Under the pieces are notes generated by a model that saw only the letters and a list, made by a program, of their open reading frames with translations, was not told where the DNA came from and made no database searches. The position numbers and the translations under genes are program-made. Positions 15,586 through 25,127 of a stretch of 64,000 nucleotides of DNA are shown here, in pieces (position 1 is the first letter of the stretch; each line of letters opens with the position of its first letter). The DNA comes from Halapricum hydrolyticum (GTDB lineage Archaea > Halobacteriota > Halobacteria > Halobacteriales > Haloarculaceae): the NCBI RefSeq assembly GCF_025517535.1, contig NZ_JAOPKC010000006.1, forward strand, positions 90,992 to 154,991, written 5' to 3'.

Positions 15586-16344
15586 TTAATGGCTGTCGGT
15601 TTTCTCGACGCGCAACCCGTCCGCGCCCTCGACTGCATACACCCCGTGCGCTTCGGCCCACTCGTAGGTCTGTGTCGGATAGATCCGTCCAGCTCGTGCC
15701 CTCGCCCGGACGACCGACACGACGGACGCGAGATCCGCTGCCGTCTCGACCGGCTGGAGCGACGGCACGAAATCCACATCCAGGTCCGCCGCTCGCGCCG
15801 CTTCGACCAGCGACGTCACTGCGGGCGGATCGTACGCCCCGTCGAAGTCGATCGACTCCCCGAACCCCGCGTACCCGACGCGGCCGCCCGGTCCCGGCGA
15901 GAGGACGACGGGACTCCGCCGGAGCTTCATCGACGTCGAGTCGATCCCCTGGCGAGTCACCAGCGGGACTGCCGGCTCGAGGACGTGGACGCTGCCCTCC
16001 TCTTCAGTCTCCAGCAAGTGCGTCACGGTATTGCCGACCCGGGCCGCGAAGGAACTCCCGACCTGGACCTCGTATCGGACGTCGTCCGGCTTCTCGACGG
16101 CCTCGGAGACGACCGTTTCGAGTCGGCCCTTCGGAGACACGTCGGCATCGACGTCGAGGTGCTCCCGCGGCCGGTAGTTGACGAGCAGCTGTCCGCTGGC
16201 GGCCTCGGCTGCCTGGACGATATCCGACAGCATCGCCTCGTACAGCGAGACGACCTCCTCCGCGTCGAGCGGCGTGGTTTCGGCGATTCGGCGGCCGACG
16301 ACGCCCTCGACCGGCGGGTCCGCGAGCACGACGAGTGTGGTCAT
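15586..16344 (-). CDS. GT-A-fold nucleotidyltransferase-like protein (DUF2064-like)
   Basis: A 252-residue protein starting MTTLVVLADPPVEGVV. The order of features, an N-terminal beta-strand with ADPP, then LVNYRP, VGSSFAARVGNTVTHLL, then VSHL-like strand VHVLEPAVPLVTRQGID and GGRVGYAGF, resembles DUF2064/CofC-like GT-A proteins. The typical metal-binding DxD is not obvious, so catalytic activity is uncertain. ATG 16344 is preferred to the upstream frame, which is Arg-rich and not haloarchaeal in composition. It lies 26 bp from the tRNA-Ser gene. Confidence 0.6.
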   Translation of the reverse strand: MTTLVVLADPPVEGVVGRRIAETTPLDAEEVVSLYEAMLSDIVQAAEAASGQLLVNYRPREHLDVDADVSPKGRLETVVSEAVEKPDDVRYEVQVGSSFAARVGNTVTHLLETEEEGSVHVLEPAVPLVTRQGIDSTSMKLRRSPVVLSPGPGGRVGYAGFGESIDFDGAYDPPAVTSLVEAARAADLDVDFVPSLQPVETAADLASVVSVVRARARAGRIYPTQTYEWAEAHGVYAVEGADGLRVEKTDSH

Positions 16345-16443
16345 ACCCGTTCTCGGACCGGCCCGGCCTTGAACGTCGCGCTTGCGGCCGTGTCCCCGCT
16401 CGCGAGGCCAAAGCATTTGCAACTGTGTCCGGTGTCAACACGT

Positions 16444-17094
16444 ATGGACACGACGTGGCCGGGGCCAAGACACACGAATCAGCCGTTGGGAGGGCTCGGG
16501 TGCTGGGCCGGCGTAGCTGCCGTCGCCGTCGTGTTCGGCGCGTTCGCGGTCGCCATCGCGCTCTCGCCGTCGTTCGCGCTCGGGGCGAACGCACTGTCCG
16601 CTCTCGGCGACCGAACCCACCCGGCTGGGACGGCGGCGACGGCGGTGGCATTCAACGGCGGGCTGATCGTCGGCGGGGCACTCGGAGTGGTGTTTGCTAT
16701 CGGACTTGCGCTTTCAGTCGACGGACTGCTCGCCCGGCTCGGGGCGTTCCTGTTCGGCGTGACCTCGACGTTTCTCTCCGCGATCGGCGTCTTTCCACAG
16801 GGGCACTCGCTACACTTTCCAGTCGCTTCGGGATTCTACATGCTGTTTTCCGCTTCCGTTCTGGTATTCGGTGCCGGGCAACTGCTCGTCGGCCGCCGTC
16901 GATCGGGAGCCGTCTCGATCGGGGCAGGGCTCGGAAACCTCGCCGTCTGGATGGTGTGGATCGGATCGGGTGGGCTCCGTCGGTCGGGGCTGGCCATCCC
17001 GGAACTCGCTGGCGCGATCTTCGTCGGGCTATGGGTACTCGTCCACGCTCGCCGGATGCCATCTCCCGATAGACAGTCACAGCAACCAGGTTGA
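16444..17094 (+). CDS. DUF998-family membrane protein
   Basis: A 216-residue protein with about six membrane helices separated by short loops. The motif LSALGDRTHPAGTAATAVAFNGGLIVGGAL between helices 1 and 2 and FPQGHSLHFPVASGFYML in the middle are characteristic of the DUF998 family. Function in archaea is unknown. ATG 16444 is adopted. The next gene starts 56 bp downstream on the same strand. Confidence 0.75.
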   Translation: MDTTWPGPRHTNQPLGGLGCWAGVAAVAVVFGAFAVAIALSPSFALGANALSALGDRTHPAGTAATAVAFNGGLIVGGALGVVFAIGLALSVDGLLARLGAFLFGVTSTFLSAIGVFPQGHSLHFPVASGFYMLFSASVLVFGAGQLLVGRRRSGAVSIGAGLGNLAVWMVWIGSGGLRRSGLAIPELAGAIFVGLWVLVHARRMPSPDRQSQQPG

Positions 17095-17150
17095 TACCTG
17101 CAAGTCGACGACGGAACCGTTTACTCCCAGCGGGGCAAACCAGGAAACAG

Positions 17151-18781
17151 ATGAACAAGTGGTATCGTCGAACGATCTATTCGCTCGCCGTCCTCGTGTC
17201 GATTATCGCCTTCTATGCCGTCGTCTATCATTACGGGATGGTCTATCTCGAAGGAGAGTCCAAGTCGTTCCTGCAGTCACTGGAAGTCGTCGTCCAGACG
17301 TTCACGACCACGGGCTTTGGCGAAGACGCGCCCTGGAGTACCGATCTCATGAACGCCCTCGTCATCGCAATGGACCTGACCGGCGTCATATTGGTCTTCC
17401 TGGCGCTGCCGGTGCTGATCTTTCCGCTGTTTGAGGAGGTGTTCTCGACGACGGTGCCGACCAGCGTCGAAGACGATCTCGCGGACCACGTGGTCGTCTG
17501 CGCGGACACGCCGCGAGCAGAGGTGTTGATCGACGAACTCGACTCCTGGGATGTCGATCACGTCCTCGTTGAACCCGACCGAGGGACGGCCACCGACCGC
17601 TACGAGAGCGGGTACAACACGATCCACGAGGACCCGACGTCCGTCGCGGGGCTGCAAAGCGCGAACCTCGCAGACGCGCGCGCAATCGTCGCCGACGTCA
17701 GCGACGACGTGGATACGAGCATCGTTCTGACTGCTCAGGAGGTCAGCGAAGACGTACAGATCGTCAGCGTCGTCGAAGACCCCGACCAGCGACGCTACCA
17801 CGAGCTCGCCGGGGCCGACGCAGTACTGTCACCGCGACCGATCCTCGGTGAGAGTCTCGCCTCGAAGGTCACCACGAGCGTCCGGGCGAGCCTGAACGAT
17901 GCCGTTGCCATCGTGATCTACAGATCGCCGAACTTCCAGTCGGGGCCAAGAGTCCGCTGGCAGGGACGACGCTCGCCGAGAGCAACATCCGCGAGGTGAC
18001 CGGCGTCAACGTCATCGGCGCGTGGTTCTCCGGGGAGTTCGAGAGTCCGCCGTCCCCAGAGACGACGATCGACCGGGGGACGGTCCTGCTGGTGACGGGT
18101 CGCGCGGAACAGCTCACACGGCTTCGAGAGCGAACGCTCACGTCCGTCCGACGCTTCGACGGTGGGCGCGTCTTGCTCGTCGGGTACGGCCAGGTGGGCC
18201 AGCGGGTGGCAGAGTTGCTCGACGGACAGGGGATCCCGTATACGACCGTGGATCCGATCGACCGGGAGGGCGTCGACGTGGTCGGCGACGCGACCGATCC
18301 CGAGACGCTCGAGGCCGCCCGGATTCACGACGCCAGGACGGTCCTACTGGCGATCCCTGACGACACCGCGTCAGAGTTCGTGACGCTCGTCGTCCGCGAT
18401 CTCAGCCCCGAGGCGGAGATCATCGCTCGCGTCGAACAGGCCGAGAGCATCCAGAAGATGTACCGCGCCGGGGCCGACTACGTGCTCGCGCTGGAGACCG
18501 TCACGGGTCGGATGATCGCCTCGACCATCCTCGAAGACGAAGACGTCATCTCGTTCGACACCCAGATCGAGGTCGTTCAGACGGCGGCCCCGGCGATGGT
18601 CGGAAAAACGCTCCAGGAGGCGGACGTCAGGTCACGAACCGGCTGTACCGTCGTCGGCGTCGAACGCGACGGGGAGGTCCACACTGATCTCGGGTCGGAT
18701 TTCCGGATCCAGAGCGGCGACGAGCTGATCGTCGTCGGTACCGACGAGGGGACGAACCGGTTCACCGAAGAGTTCCGGTAG
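17151..18781 (+). pseudogene. TrkA-type potassium channel / RCK regulator gene with a frameshift
   Basis: The first frame (17151-17999) encodes two membrane helices with the ion-filter-like TTTGFGEDAPWS, then a TrkA-N (RCK) domain and part of a TrkA-C domain. It then goes out of frame and stops at 17997. The second frame, open through 18781, carries the rest of TrkA-C, a second TrkA-N domain with nucleotide loop VLLVGYGQVGQRVAELL, and a second TrkA-C. Reading across about 17916 in the second frame restores LQIAELPVGAKSPLAGTTL, ordinary TrkA-C sequence. One missing base near 17913-17918 explains the break. Intact homologues of about 540 residues gate K+ channels. Either a genuine null mutation, a sequencing error or, less likely, recoding. 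Confidence 0.85.
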
Positions 18782-18896
18782 GTCCGGAAGCGGCGGACAC
18801 CCGGCCGGTGGACCGAACGCCTAAGAGCGTCTCACCCGATGGCCAGAGTATATCGGTATCGACCAGCAAGGAGTGTGGCGCTTTCGGAGCTGAAGT

Positions 18897-19637
18897 ATGA
18901 CTGCCATCGACACCACCGACCTCCGGATGGAGTTCGGGGACGTGACGGCGCTGGAAGACCTGAATCTGACCGTCGACGACGGCGAACTATTCGGGTTGCT
19001 GGGCCCGAACGGCTCCGGCAAGACGACGACGATCGAGATCCTGACCGGCCAGCGGCGACCGACGAGCGGGTCCGCGACTGTGCTGGGCGTCGATCCGGTC
19101 GAGCGGCCGCTCGACGTGCGATCGCGGATCGGCATTCTCCCCGAGCGAGAGGATCCACCGAGTTTCCTCACGCCGCGAGAGTATCTCGAGTTCGCCGCGG
19201 AGATCCGCGGTCTCGAGGACGCCCAGGATCGGATCGGTGAGTGGGCGGCGAAGCTGTCCTTCGAGGACAAACTCGACACGCTGGCGACCAACCTCTCGGA
19301 GGGCGAACGCCAGCGCGTCATGCTCGCGCAGGCGTTTTTCCACGAGCCGTCGCTGGTCTTCATCGACGAACCGCTGGTCAATCTCGACCCGATCCTGCAG
19401 GAGGAAGTCAAAGACCACCTGCAAGCCTACTGTGAGGCGGGCAACACGCTCTTTCTCTCGACGCACTTCGTCGACGTCGCCGAAGAGCTCTGTACGCAGG
19501 TCGGTATCCTCAGGGCGGGGCAGTTACTGGGGACGACCGATCCGCGGACACTCGAAAGTGAGCAGTCGCTGCTCGAATACTTCCTCTCGACGGTCGAAGG
19601 TGACAAACCAGAGGCGGTTCCGACGATCGGGAGGTGA
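18897..19637 (+). CDS. ABC transporter ATP-binding protein
   Basis: The 246-residue ATPase has Walker A GPNGSGKTTT (about residue 37), Q-loop region around ILPEREDPP, an altered signature LSEGERQRVM instead of LSGGQ, Walker B LVFIDEPL and switch His in LSTHFVD. This is the CcmA/DRA-type exporter class. It overlaps the permease gene by four bases (GTGA), so the two are translationally coupled and form one transporter. Transported substrate unknown. The replaced second Gly of the signature (Glu) is common among this haloarchaeal subgroup but weakens standard predictions. Confidence 0.9.
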   Translation: MTAIDTTDLRMEFGDVTALEDLNLTVDDGELFGLLGPNGSGKTTTIEILTGQRRPTSGSATVLGVDPVERPLDVRSRIGILPEREDPPSFLTPREYLEFAAEIRGLEDAQDRIGEWAAKLSFEDKLDTLATNLSEGERQRVMLAQAFFHEPSLVFIDEPLVNLDPILQEEVKDHLQAYCEAGNTLFLSTHFVDVAEELCTQVGILRAGQLLGTTDPRTLESEQSLLEYFLSTVEGDKPEAVPTIGR

Positions 19638-21040
19638 CTGCCGTGGGAATCTTGCGCGCCATGATCGTCGAAGAGTGGCGGCTGCACGTCGACCTCTTCG
19701 GCGGGCGTCGATTCGGAGCGTTCCCGGTGGGTATCGCGGCGATCGCAGCCGGGGCGTTCTGGCTGCTATCGGCGATCGGAACGGAAACCTCGACGATCGC
19801 CGCCGGGTTGCACGTTCTGGTCGGCTTTTTCGGGCTCCAGGTCGGGACGATCGGGCTCGTCGGTCGGGACGCGATGCGCGACGTGCTCGGTGACGTGACG
19901 CTTCTGGTGTTCAGTTCCCGGACGCTCCCGGTGTCGTGGCGACGGTTGCTCGCGGCTTTCCTGCTGAAGGACGTGCTGTACTACTCGGGACTGTTCCTGG
20001 CCCCGATCGCGCTGGCGTACGCACCGCTGGCGCTGACGACGGGGGAGGGAGCTCTGGCAGTCCTGTCGCTGTGGGTGACCCTGGCAGGAACCTTCGCGCT
20101 CGGCGTCGGGTTGAGTCTGACGCTGGTCGGACTCGCGAGCCATCACGGCGCACTCGCGCTGGCGGTCGCCGCGCTGGCGAGCGGTACCGTGCTTGTGATC
20201 GGCGTCGATCCGGTCGCCCTGACGCCGTACGGGGCTTTCGTCGATCCGACGTTCGCCACGGCCACGGCCGGGTTCGCGCCGACGCTGGTCGTCTCCGTGC
20301 TGGGCGTCGCCCTGTTCGAACCCGTCGAGCGGACCGACGGTCGCCAGCGGATCGGCCCCCTGTCGAGGTATGCGCAGGCGATCCCGGACGAGACGGGCAT
20401 CGCCCGCCGAACGGTGCTGTCGGTCGCGCGATCGAGCGGCTCAGTCTGGAAGGTCGTCTTCTCGATGGGGGTACTGGTCGTCGTCGTGGTCGCGTTGCTC
20501 TCGGAGCTGGCTCGCGTGACCGTCCTCGAGCCGCACTTCGGGCTCGCGCTGGGGACCTTCCTCGGCCTAGGCGGGTTCACGACCTACGCCTGGCTCACGC
20601 AGTTCGAGGATCCGCGGGAGACGCTCCGCTATCCGGTGACGACCGGCCAGGTGTTCGCGAGCAAGCGACGGGCGTACCTGGCGCTGCTCCTTCCGGCTGG
20701 CTTGCTGTATATCGTCGTCGCGGCGCTGTGGCTCCCGCTCGCGGAGTTGCTCGTCGCCGTCGTCGTCTTTCCGGGCGTCGCGGTCTACGTCTTCGGGTTG
20801 ACCGCGTTCGTCGCCGGACTCTCGCCCACGGAGTTGCTGTTCGACACGCCGCGGTTTGCAGCGTTCGGCGCGGGACTGGCCGTCGTTGCGGTACCGCTGC
20901 TGGTCGCGGCGCTGGCGTCGACGGCAGCACCGACAGTCACTATTGCCGTCGGTATCGGACTCGCCACACTCTCGGGACTGGGCGGCATCGTCCTCGCTCG
21001 CCGTGCCGGGCCGCGATGGGAAAAACGACTCCGTGCCTAG
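19634..21040 (+). CDS. ABC transporter permease
   Basis: A 468-residue polytopic protein with about 10-12 hydrophobic helices and few charged residues outside the loops. It begins at GTG 19634 inside the stop region of the ATPase gene. The first region, MIVEEWRLHVDLFGGRRFGAFP, is a typical cytosolic entry to helix 1 of ABC-2-like exporters. Unusually long loops between helices 6 and 7 contain RYAQAIPDETGIARRTVL. It is the membrane partner of the preceding ATPase. It ends 5 bp from the convergent dnaJ. Confidence 0.85.
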   Translation: MTAVGILRAMIVEEWRLHVDLFGGRRFGAFPVGIAAIAAGAFWLLSAIGTETSTIAAGLHVLVGFFGLQVGTIGLVGRDAMRDVLGDVTLLVFSSRTLPVSWRRLLAAFLLKDVLYYSGLFLAPIALAYAPLALTTGEGALAVLSLWVTLAGTFALGVGLSLTLVGLASHHGALALAVAALASGTVLVIGVDPVALTPYGAFVDPTFATATAGFAPTLVVSVLGVALFEPVERTDGRQRIGPLSRYAQAIPDETGIARRTVLSVARSSGSVWKVVFSMGVLVVVVVALLSELARVTVLEPHFGLALGTFLGLGGFTTYAWLTQFEDPRETLRYPVTTGQVFASKRRAYLALLLPAGLLYIVVAALWLPLAELLVAVVVFPGVAVYVFGLTAFVAGLSPTELLFDTPRFAAFGAGLAVVAVPLLVAALASTAAPTVTIAVGIGLATLSGLGGIVLARRAGPRWEKRLRA

Positions 21041-21045
21041 GCCCG

Positions 21046-22188
21046 TCAGATAGAGTTCTTCAGTTTCTCGAAGAAGCCCTCGTCGACGCTGATTTCCTCG
21101 TCGCTGGCCTCGGCGAACGCCTCCAGGGCTTCGCGCTGTTCGCTGTTCAGTTCTTCGGGCGTGTACACCTGCACGGTCACGTAGAGATCGCCGTGGCCGC
21201 GCCGACGCAGGTGTGGCATCCCCTTGCCTTCGAGCCGGAACGTCTCGCCGCTCTGGGTACCGGACGGAATCTCGAACTCGATGTCCCCGTCCAGCGTCGG
21301 CACTTCGATCGTGTCCCCGAAGACCGCTTGCGGGAACGAGATCGGCTCTCGCCGGTTGAGGTCGTCGCCGTCGCGTTCGAACTCGGGGTGGTCGCGGATC
21401 GACACGTCGATCAGCAGGTCGCCGTTCGGCCCGCCGTTCTCGCCGGGGGCGCCCTCCCGTTCCATCCGGAGCGTCTGGCCGTCCTGGATGCCGGCGGGGA
21501 TCTCGACGGTGAGCGTTGCCTCGTTGCGGACGACCCCATCGCCGCCGCAGGTCGAACAGGTCTCCTCGTAGAGCGTCCCCTCGCCGCCACAGCGCCGACA
21601 GGTCGTCGTCTGCTGGACGCGTCCCATCGGCGTCTGCTGGACCTGCGTGACCTGTCCGCGCCCGTTACATTCGGGGCAGGTCTGGCTGTCTGCGTCCGGT
21701 GGGTGGCCGTTGCCGCTGCAGTCCGGACAGGTTTCGGGCCGGCGGATCGTCACCTGCTTTTCGGCTCCCTCGTAGGCTTCTTCGAGGTCGATCTCGAGCG
21801 TCGTTTTCAGGTCCTGGCCCTGGCGCGGACGGTTGCTGTCGCGACGCCGACGACGGCCACCGCCGAAGAACTGGTCGAAGATGTCCTCCATGTTGAACCC
21901 GCCGCCGAAGGGATCGCCGCGGCCGCCGCGGCCGCCACCACCGTCGAATCCGCCCCGCTTTTCGGCCTGCTCGAATCGCTCGTGGCCCATCTGGTCGTAG
22001 GCGCGGCGCTTCTCTTCGTCGGTCAGGACCTCTTTGGCCTTCTTGACTTGCTTGAACTTCTCTTCCGCGTCGGGGTCGTCGCTCACGTCGGGGTGATACT
22101 CGCGTGCCTTCTTTCGGTAGGCCTCCTGGATCTCCTCCTCGCTGGCGTCGCGTGAGACCCCGAGTATGTCGTAGAAATCCTCGCTCAT
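21046..22188 (-). CDS. dnaJ: Chaperone protein DnaJ
   Basis: The J-domain cochaperone stimulates DnaK ATPase and delivers substrates. The 380-residue protein has the J domain with HPD (about residues 32-34), a Gly/Phe-rich region (GGFDGGGGRGGRGDPFGGGF), four zinc-binding CxxCxGxG repeats (CPDCSGNG, CPECNGRG, CRRCGGEG, CSTCGGDG, residues 155-220) and the C-terminal substrate domain. It is convergent with the ABC permease and 4.6 kb from dnaK, which is on the other strand. No grpE is in the window. Confidence 0.97.
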   Translation of the reverse strand: MSEDFYDILGVSRDASEEEIQEAYRKKAREYHPDVSDDPDAEEKFKQVKKAKEVLTDEEKRRAYDQMGHERFEQAEKRGGFDGGGGRGGRGDPFGGGFNMEDIFDQFFGGGRRRRRDSNRPRQGQDLKTTLEIDLEEAYEGAEKQVTIRRPETCPDCSGNGHPPDADSQTCPECNGRGQVTQVQQTPMGRVQQTTTCRRCGGEGTLYEETCSTCGGDGVVRNEATLTVEIPAGIQDGQTLRMEREGAPGENGGPNGDLLIDVSIRDHPEFERDGDDLNRREPISFPQAVFGDTIEVPTLDGDIEFEIPSGTQSGETFRLEGKGMPHLRRRGHGDLYVTVQVYTPEELNSEQREALEAFAEASDEEISVDEGFFEKLKNSI

Positions 22189-22336
22189 TCGTTATCGCTG
22201 GGTAATCGGTTGAGACACTTCAAAAGCCCGGGTCCGGCCGGACCGACGGCATCTGCTCCGTGGACGGACAGGACTACGCCCGGACGGCAGCCGATGAGTG
22301 TGCTTTTACCTCCGGACACCCCACCCACGGGCAAGA

Positions 22337-22669
22337 ATGCCCTTCGTCACGAAACTCACCTTCGAGAGCGGGGATCGCCATCTCCTCGAGGAGGTCGTCA
22401 GGGAGATCAAGGCCGACGCCGCACGGAAGGGCGTCGAACACAAAGGCCCCCATCCGCAGCCGCCCGACGACATTCGCGTCCCGCAGTCGAAGACGCTGCT
22501 CGACACCGGCGGCGAGTTCGACGCCTGGAACTACACCGTCTACACCCGAACGATCGAGATCGTCGGCCACGACGAGTTCGCCCGGTCGGTCGCCGGCCGC
22601 GATCTGCCCGCCGCGATCTCCGTCGAAGTCGAAGTCGAACAGCGGCGGGGCCAGGGACACGGCGACTGA
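22337..22669 (+). CDS. uS10-like protein (ribosomal protein S10 paralogue)
   Basis: A 110-residue protein starting MPFVTKLTFESGDRHLLE. The central segment IKADAARKGVEHKGPHPQPPDDIRVPQSK and the ending RTIEIVGHDEFARSVAGRDLPAAISVEVEVE follow the uS10 fold, including the Pro-rich loop. The sequence differs clearly from the ordinary haloarchaeal uS10, which normally sits in the EF-Tu operon; this is a stand-alone paralogue. Its role is unknown. ATG 22337 fits the family start. Confidence 0.75.
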   Translation: MPFVTKLTFESGDRHLLEEVVREIKADAARKGVEHKGPHPQPPDDIRVPQSKTLLDTGGEFDAWNYTVYTRTIEIVGHDEFARSVAGRDLPAAISVEVEVEQRRGQGHGD

Positions 22670-22836
22670 TTGAGTTCACAAGCATCGATTTTGCAGGTGA
22701 GATCCAGGCCGCTATCCTGGATTCCGTCGTGACGTCACAGCCGGCTGTATAAAGCGAGAGGGCGGCTCCGTCGTGACCCCACCGAAACCTTCGCCTTACA
22801 GATCTTATAACTTCGCCGAGCACGTACCGCTCGCGT

Positions 22837-23988
22837 ATGGTCGAGACGATCACCGCCAGTCAATTGCGCGACTGGATCGACGCCGGCGAGTCGTTCGAGC
22901 TGCTCGATACACGTCCGGAGGACAGTTTCGACGCCTGGCACATCCAGGACGCGATCCAGTACACCTACAAGCCCGATTTCGAGTTCGACGCCGGCGAATT
23001 CCGGGAGGCAACGGGCCTGTCGAGCGAGGACGAGGTCGTGACGATCTGCGCGAAGGGGATCTCCTCACACGATCTGGCGACCCAGCTCGAGGACAGCGGC
23101 TTCGAGGACGTCACCGTCGTCGAGGACGGCATGGAGGGCTGGAGCGAGGTCTACGACGTCGTCGAGATCCCGACTGCGGGCGATCTCGAGGTACTCCAGT
23201 TCCAGCGACGCGCGAAGGGATGTCTGAGCTATCTGATCGCCGATCCGGCCGCCGAGGTCGCCGCCGTGGTCGATCCGACCCGCCACGTCGACCAGTTCGC
23301 CTCGGCCGCCTCGGAGCGTGGCTACTCCATCGAACACGTCTTCGACACCCACGTCCACGCCGACCACGTCTCCGGTGGCCGGGAACTGGCCGAGTACGTC
23401 GGTGCGACCTATTACCTCGGGGCCGACGCGGTCGATCGCGGCGTCACCGACGACTACGAACCCCTGGAACGCAACGAGGTCGTCACGGTCGGCGAGCACG
23501 ATCTCAAAGCCGTCCCGTCGCCCGGACACACCTCCGAGATCGTGAGTTACCTGCTCGACGACGAGGCAGTGCTGACCGGCGACACCCTGTTCGTGGATTC
23601 GGTCGGCCGGACAGAACTCCAGTTCGGTGACGGCGACGCCGACACCGGCGCACAGCGGCTGTACGATTCGCTCCACCGCACGCTGCTCGCGGAACCCGAC
23701 TCGATCACGGTGTTGCCCGGTCACTTCGCCGTCGGCGCCGACGGGTCGACCGACGTGACGTCCGGCGAGCCCGTCTGTTCGACTATCGGCGACGTCCGGA
23801 CAGAACTGGATCTCCTGTCCGTCGATCGCGACGCGTTCGTGCGTCGGCTCACGGACTCGCTGCCGGAGAAGCCGCCGAACTACGAGGAGATCATCGCCAT
23901 CAACGCGGGTCGGAACGAACCCGAAGACGAGGCGGCGGCAACGGAACTGGAGCTCGGCCCCAACAACTGCGCGGCGAGCGGGGACTGA
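22837..23988 (+). CDS. Rhodanese - metallo-beta-lactamase fusion hydrolase
   Basis: The 383-residue protein has an N-terminal rhodanese domain (about residues 1-105) with the active-site loop TICAKGISS, joined to an MBL-fold hydrolase domain. The latter carries THVHADHVSGG (first metal site), GHTSEIVSY, TGDTLFVDSVGRTEL and the ligand in VLPGHFAVG. Such proteins act as persulfide dioxygenases or related sulphur-transfer hydrolases. The usual order in bacteria is MBL then rhodanese; here rhodanese comes first. It is followed 22 bp later by the M20 gene. Confidence 0.88.
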   Translation: MVETITASQLRDWIDAGESFELLDTRPEDSFDAWHIQDAIQYTYKPDFEFDAGEFREATGLSSEDEVVTICAKGISSHDLATQLEDSGFEDVTVVEDGMEGWSEVYDVVEIPTAGDLEVLQFQRRAKGCLSYLIADPAAEVAAVVDPTRHVDQFASAASERGYSIEHVFDTHVHADHVSGGRELAEYVGATYYLGADAVDRGVTDDYEPLERNEVVTVGEHDLKAVPSPGHTSEIVSYLLDDEAVLTGDTLFVDSVGRTELQFGDGDADTGAQRLYDSLHRTLLAEPDSITVLPGHFAVGADGSTDVTSGEPVCSTIGDVRTELDLLSVDRDAFVRRLTDSLPEKPPNYEEIIAINAGRNEPEDEAAATELELGPNNCAASGD

Positions 23989-24010
23989 ACGTGACGGTCG
24001 TCTCTCTCGG

Positions 24011-25090
24011 ATGAGCACAGACGCAACGACGCTCGCCCGGCGGCTGGTCGCGACGCCGAGCCACGACGATCCTGACGAGGTCGGATCGCTGCTCGAATCC
24101 TGGCTCCGCGAGCACACGGACGCGACCGTCGAACGCGACGAGGTCGGGAACGTCTTCGCTCGCCGTGGCGGCGGAGACTGCTCGCTCGCGCTCGTCGGCC
24201 ACCACGACGTCGTCCCGCCGGATCCCGGCCAGCAGGACGAGTCCGGATACGTCGTCGAGGAGCGCGACGGGCGGCTGTTCGGCCGTGGTAGTGCCGACAT
24301 GAAGGGATCGCTGGCGGCGATGGCCTGTGCGTTTCGTGACAGCGACCCCGCCGGCGAACTCGTCTTCGCGTCGTTCGTCGGCGAGGAACAAGGCGGTACC
24401 GGCTGTCGAGCGGCGATCCGGGACGGGTTCGCCCCCGAGTACGCGGTCGTCGGTGAAGGCTCGACGGGCTACTCCGCCCCGGGCGTGACCGACGTCGCGG
24501 TCGCCCACAAGGGACGGCGTGCGAGCACGATCACGGCACGGGGGACGGCGGCTCACGCCAGCGAGCCCGGTGCTGGTACGAACGCTATCTACCGCGCGAC
24601 CGACGCCGTCGACGTGATCCGGGGACTGTCCACTCCGGAGACAACAGTGCGAGGGAAGCGCGTACAGGGGAGCCTCGAAGTCACCGAGATCCACGGGGGA
24701 GACGCCTGGAACATGATCCCGGACCGGTGTACGGTGACCGTCGACGAGCGGACCGTCCCCGGCGAACGGGCCGGACTTGAGACGGTCGAGTTGATCGAAG
24801 GCGTCACCTGGTCGGTCGAACAGGATCTGCCCCCGATGGCCTGCCGGGACGAACGGTTCGCCGCCGTCGCGCTGGCGGTCGCACAGGCGATTCAGGACGG
24901 TGACCCGGAACACGTGGTCAAACCACACGCGACCGACGCGGGCTGGCTCGCCGCTGAAGCCGACACGCAGACGCTCGTGATCGGCGCCGCCGAGCCAGGT
25001 CAGGCCCACACAGCAGACGAAAGCGTCTCGACCGCCGCTCTGGAGCGCTGCCAGCGACTCTACCGGACGCTCGCCGAGCGGTTTCCGTGA
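24011..25090 (+). CDS. M20-family metallopeptidase (ArgE/DapE/LysK type)
   Basis: A 359-residue zinc hydrolase for N-acyl amino acids or small peptides. Metal and catalytic residues are visible: His/Asp in LVGHHDVVPP, Asp in FGRGSADMKGS, the Glu-Glu pair in VGEEQGGTG, and a substrate His in GTAAHASEPG; a final ligand is in GQAHTADE. It lies between an MBL hydrolase and an M32 peptidase on the same strand with gaps of 22 and 37 bp. True substrate not readable. Confidence 0.9.
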   Translation: MSTDATTLARRLVATPSHDDPDEVGSLLESWLREHTDATVERDEVGNVFARRGGGDCSLALVGHHDVVPPDPGQQDESGYVVEERDGRLFGRGSADMKGSLAAMACAFRDSDPAGELVFASFVGEEQGGTGCRAAIRDGFAPEYAVVGEGSTGYSAPGVTDVAVAHKGRRASTITARGTAAHASEPGAGTNAIYRATDAVDVIRGLSTPETTVRGKRVQGSLEVTEIHGGDAWNMIPDRCTVTVDERTVPGERAGLETVELIEGVTWSVEQDLPPMACRDERFAAVALAVAQAIQDGDPEHVVKPHATDAGWLAAEADTQTLVIGAAEPGQAHTADESVSTAALERCQRLYRTLAERFP

Positions 25091-25127
25091 CCCCGAATAC
25101 TTTATCGCCGCGGTCGTATGCCCGGCC

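Noticed and set aside
17913..17999. Programmed ribosomal frameshifting in the TrkA gene
   Set aside because: No slippery heptamer was seen near the junction. Simple one-base loss is the more economical reading.
19936..22155. 739-codon open frame on the + strand
   Set aside because: It runs through the ABC permease in another frame and then antisense to dnaJ. No domain is visible and both real genes have clear family signatures.
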